From positions 12,205-76,204 of the forward strand of contig CATOMC010000011.1 in the NCBI GenBank assembly GCA_951801245.1: a stretch of DNA of 64,000 nucleotides, in the 5' to 3' direction. The notes under the pieces were generated by a model that was not told the origin of the DNA, made no database searches, and was given only the letters and a program-made list of their open reading frames with translations. This DNA comes from an uncultured Lachnospiraceae bacterium (lineage in GTDB: Bacteria; Bacillota_A; Clostridia; Lachnospirales; Lachnospiraceae). The position numbers were made by a program, and so were the translations under genes. Shown here piece by piece: positions 35,816 through 44,048 of this stretch; positions within the stretch are counted from its first letter, which is position 1; each line of letters opens with the position of its first letter.

Positions 35816-36304
35816 ATGATAGAAATTTTAGAACAAAAGGATTACAGACAGATTACGAATGAGATACATCTGGAATTTGCGGCAGTGTCGGACAATGAGT
35901 CTTTTGCACGGATGGCGGTATCGGCGTTTATCACCCCTTTAAACCCGACACTTGAGGAAGTGTCCGATGTCAAGACCGCTGTTTCTGAGGCCGTGACAAA
36001 TGCGATCATCCATGGATATGAAAACAAGGGAAATGTCACAGACCGTATTTATATGAACTGCGAACTGAAAAAGGATGTGCTGGAGGTAGAAATTATAGAC
36101 CGGGGTGTAGGTATCGAGGATATTCCAAGGGCCATGGAACCCCTGTTTACGACCAGGCCGGAACTGGAGCGGTCTGGGATGGGATTTGCTTTCATGGAAG
36201 CTTTTATGGATGATCTGGAAGTGCAGTCGGAACCGGGGCAGGGCACCGTGGTGCGCATGTGCAAGAAGATTGGCCTGGGATCCTGGATCGACAGTGAGGA
36301 GTAG
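35816..36304 (+). CDS. spoIIAB: Anti-sigma-F factor / protein kinase
   Basis: The 162-residue protein has a GHKL ATPase fold: N-box EAVTNAIIHGYENKG with Glu and Asn for magnesium-ATP, G1 box IIDRGVGIEDI and G2 region ERSGMGFAFMEAFMD. It binds sigma F and phosphorylates SpoIIAA. It is slightly longer than the B. subtilis protein (146), the extra residues lying at the C-terminus (KKIGLGSWIDSEE). The sigF gene starts 4 bases after the stop. Confidence 0.96.
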   Translation: MIEILEQKDYRQITNEIHLEFAAVSDNESFARMAVSAFITPLNPTLEEVSDVKTAVSEAVTNAIIHGYENKGNVTDRIYMNCELKKDVLEVEIIDRGVGIEDIPRAMEPLFTTRPELERSGMGFAFMEAFMDDLEVQSEPGQGTVVRMCKKIGLGSWIDSEE

Positions 36305-36307
36305 CCC

Positions 36308-37084
36308 ATGGAAGAGACTGCCGTATTAATCGAACGATCACAGGCAGGAGATAAAGAGGCAAGAGAGAAACTGATAGAGGAAAATCTGGGACTGGTCCGC
36401 CATATTGTGAAGCGTTTTATTGGGAGAGGATATGATGCGGAAGATCTGTTTCAGATTGGGTGTATCGGGCTGATGAAGGCGATCGATAAGTTTGACCTGC
36501 ATTTTGACGTTCGCTTTTCCACTTATGCGGTACCCATGATACAAGGAGAGATCAAGCGGTTTCTCAGGGATGACGGGATGGTCAAGGTCAGCCGGACCCT
36601 AAAAGAGAACGGCTGGAAGGTCAAGCAGGCGGCACAGCGGCTTTCCCAGGCATACGGCAGGGATGCAACCCTGCAGGAACTGTCTGAGGAGACGGCCTTA
36701 AGTGTGGAGGATATTGTGATGGCGTTAGATGCCAACGTGGAGGTGGAATCCATCTATAAGTCGGTCTACCAGTCTGATGGGAATGAGATTTATCTGGTTG
36801 ACCAGGTGGTGGGCGGCAATGCAGGGGTTGGATGTGCCGCCGGGCTAAACACACTGAACGGGAACGGGGCCTGCGAAGATGTGGAGAAAGAGAAAATCTT
36901 AAACCATATGCTTTTGGAAGAGTTGTTAGGAAAGCTGGGAGATACCGAGAGACAACTGATCGACATGCGCTATTTTCAGGATAAGACACAGGTGGAAGTG
37001 GCTAAATTCCTGGGAATCAGCCAGGTGCAGGTGAGTCGTATGGAGAAGAGGATTTTGTTGCATTTGCGGGAGGAGGTGTGTTAG
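36308..37084 (+). CDS. sigF: RNA polymerase forespore sigma factor F
   Basis: This has 258 residues. Region 2 carries NLGLVRHIVKRFIGRGYDAEDLF and IGCIGLMKAIDKFD with the -10-recognising RFSTYAVPMI. Region 3 (NGWKVKQAAQRL) and region 4 (the TERQLIDMRYFQDKTQVEVA helix-turn-helix) follow. An odd Gly/Asn-rich insertion of roughly 15-20 residues (GGNAGVGCAAGLNTLNGNGA) sits between regions 3 and 4, where relatives have a short acidic linker. Operon context with spoIIAA/spoIIAB settles sigma F over sigma G. Confidence 0.96.
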   Translation: MEETAVLIERSQAGDKEAREKLIEENLGLVRHIVKRFIGRGYDAEDLFQIGCIGLMKAIDKFDLHFDVRFSTYAVPMIQGEIKRFLRDDGMVKVSRTLKENGWKVKQAAQRLSQAYGRDATLQELSEETALSVEDIVMALDANVEVESIYKSVYQSDGNEIYLVDQVVGGNAGVGCAAGLNTLNGNGACEDVEKEKILNHMLLEELLGKLGDTERQLIDMRYFQDKTQVEVAKFLGISQVQVSRMEKRILLHLREEVC

Positions 37085-37162
37085 ACTAAAATCGGAACAG
37101 GACTGAAAACGAAATCAGAACAGAACCGGAATATAGTCATAGATGGTTAAAATAGGAAAGGT

Positions 37163-37348
37163 ATGGTGCGCGGGATGAATACATTTGAGTATCAGGTAGT
37201 CAGTATAGAAGGGGACTATGCGAATCTTAAGAGAATCGATGCGGACAGCGATGATCTAAAGCTGGTGGCCAGGGCGCTTCTGCCCCCGGAGATCATGGAG
37301 GGCACGAAGCTTCTGTACGAAATGCTGGAGTATCGGATCATTCCATAA
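37163..37348 (+). CDS. Small conserved-looking protein, unknown function
   Basis: This is 61 residues from ATG 37163, or 57 from ATG 37175; AGGAAAGG lies just before the first. No membrane segment. The sequence (VVSIEGDYANLKRIDADSD, then LPPEIMEGTKLLYEMLEYRI) looks like a small beta-rich fold. It follows sigF by 78 bases in the same direction and converges on spoVAC. I do not recognise a named family. Confidence 0.6.
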   Translation: MVRGMNTFEYQVVSIEGDYANLKRIDADSDDLKLVARALLPPEIMEGTKLLYEMLEYRIIP

Positions 37349-37368
37349 GTGAAATGTTTTCAAACGTG

Positions 37369-37860
37369 TTACACGATGCCCAGAAGATGTCCGATCCAGT
37401 AAAGGAATCCCAGGCACCAACTGGTAAAAATACCGTAGAGAATGACGGGACCGGCTATGGTAAAGATTTTGCAGCCAATACCAAAGACCTGTCCTTCTTT
37501 CTGGTATTCGATCGCTGCAGAGGCGATGGAGTTGGCAAAACCTGTGATTGGCACAAGCGCTCCCGCACCGCCCCATTCCACCAGCCTGGGATATAGATTG
37601 AGACCGGTGAGAATTACGCTGATGAGTACCAAAAGCATGGAACACCAGGAACCGGCGGTTTCCTTGTCAAGCCCCAGGGAATTGCCTGCATAGTTAAGGA
37701 TCATCTGTCCGATCAGGCAGATGAGTCCGCCGATGAGAAAGGCCTTGCACATGCGAAGCGGCATACAGTACTTAGGGGTAGTCTGCTCCACATGCTGTCT
37801 GTAGGCGGCTTCCTTTTTTTGCTGCATTGTCTGTGGTTTCTGGTTCTGTGTGTCTGTCAT
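37369..37860 (-). CDS. spoVAC: Stage V sporulation protein AC
   Basis: This has 163 residues. A hydrophilic N-terminus (1-35) is followed by four membrane helices with the family blocks YCMPLRMCKAFLIGGLICLIGQ and ITGFANSIASAAIEYQKEGQ. SpoVAC is the mechanosensitive channel part of the SpoVA complex that moves Ca-dipicolinate across the inner spore membrane. It is the last gene of spoVAA-AB-AC; SpoVAD is encoded 24 kb away. Confidence 0.95.
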   Translation of the reverse strand: MTDTQNQKPQTMQQKKEAAYRQHVEQTTPKYCMPLRMCKAFLIGGLICLIGQMILNYAGNSLGLDKETAGSWCSMLLVLISVILTGLNLYPRLVEWGGAGALVPITGFANSIASAAIEYQKEGQVFGIGCKIFTIAGPVILYGIFTSWCLGFLYWIGHLLGIV

Positions 37861-37891
37861 TTTATAGGCTCCTCTCTTTCATCTTCTCACA

Positions 37892-38389
37892 CTATTTTCC
37901 ATACAAAAATACGCGCTGCGTGAAATAAATAAGACTTCCGGCAAGTTTTCCAAGCGCTACGGCGAGGATAGCGATACCAAGCCCGTGGCGGAATCCGATT
38001 CTCCTTGCAAAGACGGGTATGGTATTAAGCATCTCTGCAATGGCGAGCGCAAGGCATCCCACAAAGATACCTGCAAACAGTCCAAAAAAGATCATAAATA
38101 CGGTACCGATCATATCCCAGGTGCCATCGGTTGTTCCGGCGCCGAATAGCTGCCTTGTCCTCACGAATTCTCCCATCATGCTCCAGTCGCTGAAAATACT
38201 GCAAAATCCGCCTGCCAGAGTACCAAATACGACCATTTCCTCCAGTGCAAAGATTTTGCGTGCGACATGCATTTTACCGGCGAAGCGCGGAATCAGCCCG
38301 ACGGAGATCAGGACCGTAAACACACCGGCGGATACGATCAGGCCGGCACTGACGCCGATGACGCAGAGAAGTATCTGTCTAAGAAACAT
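37892..38389 (-). CDS. spoVAB: Stage V sporulation protein AB
   Basis: This has 165 residues, five hydrophobic helices, with the conserved GLIPRFAGKMHVARKIFALEE segment after helix 2. It overlaps the end of spoVAA by 11 bases and is transcribed with it. Membrane component of the spore Ca-dipicolinate channel complex. Confidence 0.94.
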   Translation of the reverse strand: MFLRQILLCVIGVSAGLIVSAGVFTVLISVGLIPRFAGKMHVARKIFALEEMVVFGTLAGGFCSIFSDWSMMGEFVRTRQLFGAGTTDGTWDMIGTVFMIFFGLFAGIFVGCLALAIAEMLNTIPVFARRIGFRHGLGIAILAVALGKLAGSLIYFTQRVFLYGK

Positions 38390-39014
38390 CGATTGTCTTA
38401 CCTTCCCTTTCTGCCGTTTCGATCAGGGCTTTATTCACATCTTGCTCGTAGACCCGCATCTCTACCTCGATGGGGGTCGGATCCTTGGTGATCCTTCTGC
38501 CGCCGATATGATTAAAGAATACGATGATACCCACGGCAAGGCCGGCCGAGTAGGATAATTCCAGAATGCCGTAACCGTCTCCGGGACGCCCCATCACCAT
38601 TTCATAAACCTTGGTAAAGACGTCGTTGATACCAATATCATTGTGAAAAGCCATGATCGTAAAGGCAGTGCCAAAGAAACTGACACAGGCTACAAAAGCC
38701 AGTTTGATCCATTGGATAAAACCTTTATGCTTATTCACATTAATGTATTCTACCAGCACATCCGCTTCACCGATACTTTCCACACTGGCACCAGGACAGA
38801 CCTTTTCTATTTCTTCGATTACCTTAAGGATGCTGATGACCTGCCGTTTCTGCCCGTCCTTTTTGAAGTGAAGCAGTTTGATTGCTTTGACTTTGGCGAG
38901 AATATGGGCATCGGAGCAGGTAAGCTTTCCGATATCTTTCACATATACTTCCGGGGACTGCAGTTCTACATTTTGTTCGGCTTTCAGATAAATGGTTGCA
39001 CTATTAGTTGACAT
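38379..39014 (-). CDS. spoVAA: Stage V sporulation protein AA
   Basis: This is 211 residues from the ATG at 39014, preceded by GCGGAGATATT. A longer frame starting at 39077 would run through the sigma-G promoter and is rejected. A soluble N-terminal domain (TIYLKAEQNVELQSPEVYVK and the CPGASVESIGEADVLVEYIN segment) is followed by two membrane helices (about 122-142 and 168-188). SpoVAA is the peripheral/membrane partner of the DPA channel and, in relatives, shares this two-domain layout. Confidence 0.94.
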   Translation of the reverse strand: MSTNSATIYLKAEQNVELQSPEVYVKDIGKLTCSDAHILAKVKAIKLLHFKKDGQKRQVISILKVIEEIEKVCPGASVESIGEADVLVEYINVNKHKGFIQWIKLAFVACVSFFGTAFTIMAFHNDIGINDVFTKVYEMVMGRPGDGYGILELSYSAGLAVGIIVFFNHIGGRRITKDPTPIEVEMRVYEQDVNKALIETAEREGKTIDVS

Positions 39015-39046
39015 AATATCTCCGCTTTGATGTGGTTTGATGCTCT

Positions 39047-39076
39047 TAGTATGCAGCGATGTAGAAGTTTTATGCA
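39047..39076 (-). promoter_or_regulatory. Sigma-G (forespore) promoter of spoVAA-AB-AC
   Basis: Read on the minus strand: TGCATA, 17 bases, CATACTA. This agrees with the sigma-G consensus (TGMATA, 17-18, CATWMTA) at every visible position and lies 33 bases before the spoVAA ATG. Confidence 0.85.
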
Positions 39077-39123
39077 TGTGCGTGGAATCTTCTGCTCAAA
39101 AAGGGAATTATGACAAAGTTGTC

Positions 39124-39152
39124 TTGACAACCATGTATATTCCTTCTATAAT
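39124..39152 (+). promoter_or_regulatory. Consensus sigma-A promoter with long leader
   Basis: TTGACA (39124-39129), 17 bases, TATAAT (39147-39152): perfect consensus on the plus strand. It lies 245 bases before the next gene, so it would give a long leader. The leader holds no frame, terminator or riboswitch that I recognise. Confidence 0.8.
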
Positions 39153-39332
39153 ACATTACAAAGCATAACAATTTCTAGATAAAAACAGTATGTCAAATCA
39201 AATATTCTTAACATTCAGAAAATCTATGCTTTTCAATCAACCCAATTACATTTAAAAGCGGGAGATTCCGGAGAATACGGTTCGTGGATGTCAGTCAGTA
39301 AAACTGTTTATGGAATAGGAAAATTTGACAGG

Positions 39333-39361
39333 TTGCTGATTTGTTCATTTTCCCATATAAT
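39333..39361 (+). promoter_or_regulatory. Second, proximal sigma-A promoter
   Basis: TTGCTG (39333-39338), 17 bases, TATAAT (39356-39361), starting about 30 bases before the CbiD-like gene. Together with the distal promoter this makes the 39078-39396 spacer a two-promoter region. Confidence 0.6.
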
Positions 39362-39396
39362 AAAGTAGAGATACAGTCAGTCAGGATGGGCAGAAG

Positions 39397-39981
39397 ATGG
39401 TGAATGATTCACGAAATGATAAACGGGATATGATTCGTGTGCAGCTTTCCAGGCAGGGAGCCGATGGGCAGAAAGATTTGATTATTGTGCCGGGAGGTTA
39501 TGGAGAGGGATTTCTATCGGACAAGATGAATTTGGACTTGAGCCATTTGGTAAAGTGCGGTGGTTTATTTGGTGAGGCCATAGATTTGGCGTGCGAATTT
39601 AAGATGAGCAGTCTGCTTTTGGCAGGGCAGTTAGGTAAGATGATACAGCTTGCGAACGGTATTATGGATGATGACAGTTATGAAGAAGTTTATGATATGG
39701 AAGTATTGGCAGACTGTATCCTGCTAGCCGGAGGAGATGCGGAACTTTCCCAAAGGATAATGTACTGTGACTCACTGGATGAGGTAGTGGATGTTTTGTG
39801 GGTGACAGCCTTTTTGCAGCCAGTCATGGCACAGATGATGCGCAGAGCAGGCCGTGTGCTGACAGATTATGCCGGATCCAGGATACAGATCGGCGCGCTG
39901 GTCTTTTCCAATCTGTATGGGCTGATGGGAAAGACGCCGGGAGCGGAAGAACTGATCATGCGGCATCGCAGACTGCTATAG
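39397..39981 (+). CDS. CbiD C-terminal-half homologue
   Basis: This has 194 residues. LIIVPGGYGEGFLSDKMNL and KCGGLFGEAIDLACEFKMSS followed by LLAGQLGKMIQLANGIMDDDS match the second half of CbiD (cobalt-precorrin-5B C1-methyltransferase; relatives read VPGNYG, GNYIGFAL, GHIGKLVKVAAGI). Full CbiD is about 370 residues and its N-terminal half (including the GVGxVT region) is absent here, with two promoters and no coding sequence upstream. So it is either a free-standing domain that evolved another role or a remnant; methyltransferase activity is doubtful. cobS lies 6 kb downstream but not in the same operon. Confidence 0.7.
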   Translation: MVNDSRNDKRDMIRVQLSRQGADGQKDLIIVPGGYGEGFLSDKMNLDLSHLVKCGGLFGEAIDLACEFKMSSLLLAGQLGKMIQLANGIMDDDSYEEVYDMEVLADCILLAGGDAELSQRIMYCDSLDEVVDVLWVTAFLQPVMAQMMRRAGRVLTDYAGSRIQIGALVFSNLYGLMGKTPGAEELIMRHRRLL

Positions 39982-40026
39982 AAACCAAGTTTGGGCAGGT
40001 GAAAAAGTATAATTAATCGGTAAAGA

Positions 40027-40668
40027 ATGAACTGGATACCGGAATTGAGGGTCAATGTTTTGAAACAGGAGACAGGTTTGTATACAGAAAGAAAGGATAT
40101 CACAATCCGAACGGTTACGCCGAAAGATGCGAAGGAGCTTCTGTCTATCTATGCGCCTTATATTATCAGAACGGCTGTTACTTTTGAATATGAAGTTCCT
40201 GCGGTGGAGGTTTTTGAGAGGCGGATCGTACATACGCTGGAAAGGTATCCGTATCTGGCGGCAGAGGATGAGAGCGGTATTCTGGGTTATGTCTATGCAG
40301 GTCCCCTTCATGTAAGGCCTGCTTATGACTGGTCGGTGGAGACGTCCATCTATGTGCGTATGGATCAGAAAGGCAGAGGCATTGGCAGCGCACTGTATGA
40401 GGAACTTGAGCGGATTTTACGAAGGCAGGGCATCGTCAATACGGCGGCCTGCATTGCCTGTCCGGAGAAGGAAGATGCATATTTGACCAGGGACAGTGTA
40501 CGGTTTCATGAGAAAAAAGGCTATCAGATGGTGGGAAAGTTTCATGAGTGTGCCTATAAATTCGGAAAGTGGTATCATATGGTATGGATGGAGAAGCAGA
40601 TCGGGCCGCATCTGTCGGTGATGCCGCCGGTGATACCGTTTCGGAAACTGGAACAGGTTATAAAGTAG
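40027..40668 (+). CDS. GNAT acetyltransferase, phosphinothricin-acetyltransferase type
   Basis: This has 213 residues; the first 15 or so may be extra. The core matches the PAT-like group: ITIRTVTPKDAKELLSIYAP, the substrate-loop ILGYVYAGPLHVRPAYDWSV, and the acetyl-CoA loop QKGRGIGSALYEELERIL. In this family ETSIYV precedes the loop, as here. Substrates are often methionine sulfone/sulfoximine or unknown amino acids; no drug-resistance claim is warranted from sequence. It follows the CbiD-like gene by 45 bases. Confidence 0.88.
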   Translation: MNWIPELRVNVLKQETGLYTERKDITIRTVTPKDAKELLSIYAPYIIRTAVTFEYEVPAVEVFERRIVHTLERYPYLAAEDESGILGYVYAGPLHVRPAYDWSVETSIYVRMDQKGRGIGSALYEELERILRRQGIVNTAACIACPEKEDAYLTRDSVRFHEKKGYQMVGKFHECAYKFGKWYHMVWMEKQIGPHLSVMPPVIPFRKLEQVIK

Positions 40669-40766
40669 TGAAATCGATATAAAGAAATAAAATATGCGAT
40701 AAAATAGTATATGTTACATAAAGAAAATTTCCGGGAATAACATGACGGCGAAAGGAATGATAGAAA

Positions 40767-41783
40767 GTGAATTATCAGGAAGTATTAGAGGCAGCAAGAC
40801 CTTATATGGGGCAGGTGTGTAAGGCCTGCGCGGTGTGTAACGGCAAGGCCTGCGGCAACAAGATACCAGGCCCTGGGGCAAAGGGGGTGGGAGATGTAGC
40901 CATCCGTAACTATGATGCCTGGCAGGAAATCCGGGTCAATATGGATACTTTGACAGAAAAGAGGAAGGTGGACACTTCCATAGAGTTGTTTGGTAAGACT
41001 TTTCAGTATCCCTTTTTTGCCGGACCGGTGGGGGCAGTGAACCTTCACTATGGCGATAAGTACAATGATATGTCTTATAATGACGTGATGGTGGCCGCCT
41101 GTGCGGATGCGGGGATTGCAGCCTTTACAGGAGATGGTACAAGTCCCGAAGTGGTAAAAGCGGCGGCTGCGGCAATCAGGGAAAGGGGCGGTGCCGGTAT
41201 TCCTACCATCAAGCCATGGAATTTTGATACCGTTAAGGAGAAGCTTTCCCTTGTAAAAGAAGCGGGTGCTTATGCGGTGGCGATGGACATTGATGCGGCG
41301 GGTCTGCCCTTTTTGAAGAACATGCAGCCGCCGGCAGGGGCGAAATCGGTGGAGGAGATGCGTCGGATTATCAAGGAGGCGGGTCTGCCTTTTATCATCA
41401 AGGGTATTATGACGATCAATGGCGCCATGAAAGCAAAGGAGGCCGGAGCGGCAGCCATTGTTGTGTCCAATCACGGCGGGCGGGTATTAGACCAGTGTCC
41501 GGCTACGGCTGAGGTGTTGGAAGACATCGTGGGTGCGGTGGATGGATCCATGAAGGTGCTTGTGGACGGGGGTATCCGTTCCGGCGTGGATGTGTTTAAG
41601 GCACTGGCCATGGGAGCAGACGGCGTGCTGATTGCAAGACCCTTTGTACCAGCCGTCTACGGTGCAGGCGCTAAGGGCGTGCAGGTATATGTAGAGAAGA
41701 TAGCCGGGGAACTGCAGGATACCATGGAAATGTGCGGTGTCTATTCTATAGATGAAATTAATAAAAATAACGTATGGTATTAA
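40767..41783 (+). CDS. FMN-dependent alpha-hydroxy-acid oxidising protein
   Basis: This has 338 residues from GTG 40767. The FMN barrel of the LldD/glycolate oxidase family is visible: FPFFAGPVGAVNLHYG-like start, KGIMTINGAMKAKEAGAAAI, the catalytic SNHGGRVLDQCPAT with its His, and phosphate-binding VDGGIRSGVDVFKALAMGAD followed by LIARPF. An unusual Cys-rich N-terminus (VCKACAVCNGKACGNK, four Cys) is not part of the classical family and may bind a metal. Substrate unknown. Confidence 0.88.
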   Translation: MNYQEVLEAARPYMGQVCKACAVCNGKACGNKIPGPGAKGVGDVAIRNYDAWQEIRVNMDTLTEKRKVDTSIELFGKTFQYPFFAGPVGAVNLHYGDKYNDMSYNDVMVAACADAGIAAFTGDGTSPEVVKAAAAAIRERGGAGIPTIKPWNFDTVKEKLSLVKEAGAYAVAMDIDAAGLPFLKNMQPPAGAKSVEEMRRIIKEAGLPFIIKGIMTINGAMKAKEAGAAAIVVSNHGGRVLDQCPATAEVLEDIVGAVDGSMKVLVDGGIRSGVDVFKALAMGADGVLIARPFVPAVYGAGAKGVQVYVEKIAGELQDTMEMCGVYSIDEINKNNVWY

Positions 41784-41909
41784 ATTACAGGACACGAGCA
41801 CATGTATGGAATATTTTAGTGATACGATTCTTCCCGCGAGCAATGAGTCAGGCGGATGTGATGCATTCGTTTGGCTTGATGTGCATGGGAGTTGTACAAG
41901 GAGCAGACA

Positions 41910-43319
41910 TTGAAGAGAACAGAACATGTAGTGAAAGAGGTTATGCCTGGTTCTATCGCCCAGGAGATGGAGATTATGCCGGGGGATGTGCTTCTTGCTG
42001 TCAATAACAAGGAAATAGAGGATGTGTTCGACTACCGTTATCTGATTCATGACGAGTATATCGAGGTACTTGTGCGGAAACCGAACGGTGAGGAGTGGCT
42101 TCTGGAAATTGAGAAAGAGTATGGAGACGATCTGGGAATAGAGTTCGAGAATGGTCTGATGAGTGAGTATCGTTCCTGCAGTAACAAGTGCATCTTTTGC
42201 TTTATAGACCAGATGCCGCCGGGAATGCGCGAGACACTGTATTTTAAGGATGATGATTCGAGACTGTCCTTTTTACAAGGCAATTATATTACGCTGACCA
42301 ATATGAACGAGAAGGATGTGGAGCGGATTATTAGAATGCAGCTTGCCCCGATCAATATTTCCGTACAGACAACGAACCCCGAGCTGCGGTGTATGATGCT
42401 TCATAATCGTTTTGCAGGAGAAAAGCTGCAATTTCTGCAGAGATTCTATGAGGGACATGTGGAGATGAACGGGCAGATTGTGTGTTGTAAGGGCGTGAAT
42501 GACGGGGAAGAACTTCGCCGAAGCATTACGGATCTGATGAAGTATCTGCCATTTATGCGCAGTGTGTCGGTAGTACCGGCGGGAATCAGTAAGTTTCGTG
42601 AGGGATTGTATCCCATTGGATTGTTTAGCAAAGAGGAAGCGGCACAGATTGTTGACATGATAGAGAGTTACCAGCAGGTATGTCTGGATGCGTATGGGCT
42701 GCATTTCGTCCATGCCAGCGACGAGTTTTATATTCTGGCTGAAAGGGAATTTCCAGAGGAAGAACGCTACGATGGCTATATTCAGTTGGAGAACGGTGTG
42801 GGTATGATGCGGCTTTTGATGGAGGAATTTGCGCTGGCTTATGAGGCGTCTCTTCAGGATAAGCATTATCACAAGAGGAAGCAAACCTTAAAACGGACTT
42901 TGACAGTGGCAACGGGACAGTTAGCCTGCGACACGCTGGAGGGACTCTCGGAACAACTGAAGAGGGCGTATCCGGGACTTGTGATCAAAGTCTGCGCTAT
43001 CCGGAATGACTTTTTCGGAGAAACGATTACCGTGTCAGGGCTTGTCACCGGACAGGATCTGATCATGCAGTTAAAAGAAAGGCAGAAGGCTGGAGAAAAT
43101 CTGGGAGAGGCATTGTTGATCCCGGCCAATATGCTGCGAAGCGGGGAGCAGGTTTTTCTGGATGATATCACGACAGCGCAGGTGGAACAGGAACTGGGCC
43201 TTCGTGTGGTACCCGTGGAGTCTGGCGGGCAGGATTTTGTGGATGCGGTGCTTGACAGAGAATATTGTATGGAAAGAGAGAACGGGCAGTTTGTGTATAT
43301 CAAAGGATACGACAGGTGA
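41910..43319 (+). CDS. PDZ-radical SAM-DUF512 protein
   Basis: This has 469 residues from TTG 41910, chosen for its AAGGAG six bases upstream. It has a PDZ-like N-terminus (VKEVMPGSIAQEMEIMPGDVL), a radical SAM region with Cys triad CSNKCIFCF, and the C-terminal DUF512 domain with LTVATGQLACDTLEGLSEQL and ALLIPANMLR. The function is unknown; the family is broadly conserved in Firmicutes, often beside der (engA), which is absent here. Confidence 0.9.
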   Translation: MKRTEHVVKEVMPGSIAQEMEIMPGDVLLAVNNKEIEDVFDYRYLIHDEYIEVLVRKPNGEEWLLEIEKEYGDDLGIEFENGLMSEYRSCSNKCIFCFIDQMPPGMRETLYFKDDDSRLSFLQGNYITLTNMNEKDVERIIRMQLAPINISVQTTNPELRCMMLHNRFAGEKLQFLQRFYEGHVEMNGQIVCCKGVNDGEELRRSITDLMKYLPFMRSVSVVPAGISKFREGLYPIGLFSKEEAAQIVDMIESYQQVCLDAYGLHFVHASDEFYILAEREFPEEERYDGYIQLENGVGMMRLLMEEFALAYEASLQDKHYHKRKQTLKRTLTVATGQLACDTLEGLSEQLKRAYPGLVIKVCAIRNDFFGETITVSGLVTGQDLIMQLKERQKAGENLGEALLIPANMLRSGEQVFLDDITTAQVEQELGLRVVPVESGGQDFVDAVLDREYCMERENGQFVYIKGYDR

Positions 43320-43392
43320 GTATCGGTGCTGCTCTTTCATAATATATGGGAAGTAAGGCAGTGTATGGAAGAAAGGAAGAGAGTAGGACAAT

Positions 43393-43986
43393 ATGAACTA
43401 TACGGTTAGGAAATTGGATCAGGAAGCAGTCGGCAGCATTTATCAGTCCTATATGACCAGGGATTTTCCGTCTTCCGAATTAAAACCGCTCAGTCATATC
43501 ATCAGAAGTATGGAGCAGGGGTATGGATTCACAATGGGGATCTATAAAGAGACAGAACTGATGGGATATGCGGTGTTTATTGTGGCTGGCGGTTATGCTT
43601 TGCTGGATTATTTTGCGGTAGTGAAAGAATATAGGGGAAAAGGTGTGGGACATGAGGCGTTTGATCTTCTGACAACGTATTTTGAGGAAAATTTTTCGCA
43701 AATAAGAGGGATCTATATTGAGGCGGAGCGGATTGACAAGGCCCGGAATGAGGAAGAGAGAGTCGTTCGCAGACGCCGCATCGCATTCTATCAGTCGTGC
43801 GGTTGTGTTTTGACGGAATTAGAATCCACTTTATTTGGGGTCGCATACAGTATTATGTATTATCGGCTGGGGCAGACTGAGGCGCCGCCGTCTTTGGAAG
43901 CGGTTGATCTGATTTACAGAATCATGTTCAAAAAGACACATTATAACAGTTTTGTGAAATTAGGCGTGGCGGGTGGTAAGGATTGA
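43393..43986 (+). CDS. GNAT-family acetyltransferase
   Basis: This has 197 residues. GNAT features: an early TVRKLDQEAVGSIYQSYMTR helix, the strand LDYFAVVKEYRGKGVGHEAF carrying the acetyl-CoA-binding RGKGVG loop, and the later RRRIAFYQSCGCVLTELES. The C-terminal 40 residues are extra. Substrate unknown. It starts 73 bases after the DUF512 gene and is followed by the chemoreceptor after 62 bases. Confidence 0.85.
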   Translation: MNYTVRKLDQEAVGSIYQSYMTRDFPSSELKPLSHIIRSMEQGYGFTMGIYKETELMGYAVFIVAGGYALLDYFAVVKEYRGKGVGHEAFDLLTTYFEENFSQIRGIYIEAERIDKARNEEERVVRRRRIAFYQSCGCVLTELESTLFGVAYSIMYYRLGQTEAPPSLEAVDLIYRIMFKKTHYNSFVKLGVAGGKD

Positions 43987-44048
43987 CTTTTGGAAGAGCC
44001 TAAGATACTATCTATGTAAGAGTGCAGACGAAAAAGGAGGAAGTGCAG

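Noticed and set aside
39015..39077. Extended spoVAA start at 39077
   Set aside because: The extra 21 codons cover a perfect sigma-G promoter, and the ATG at 39014 has a ribosome binding site and a normal family N-terminus.
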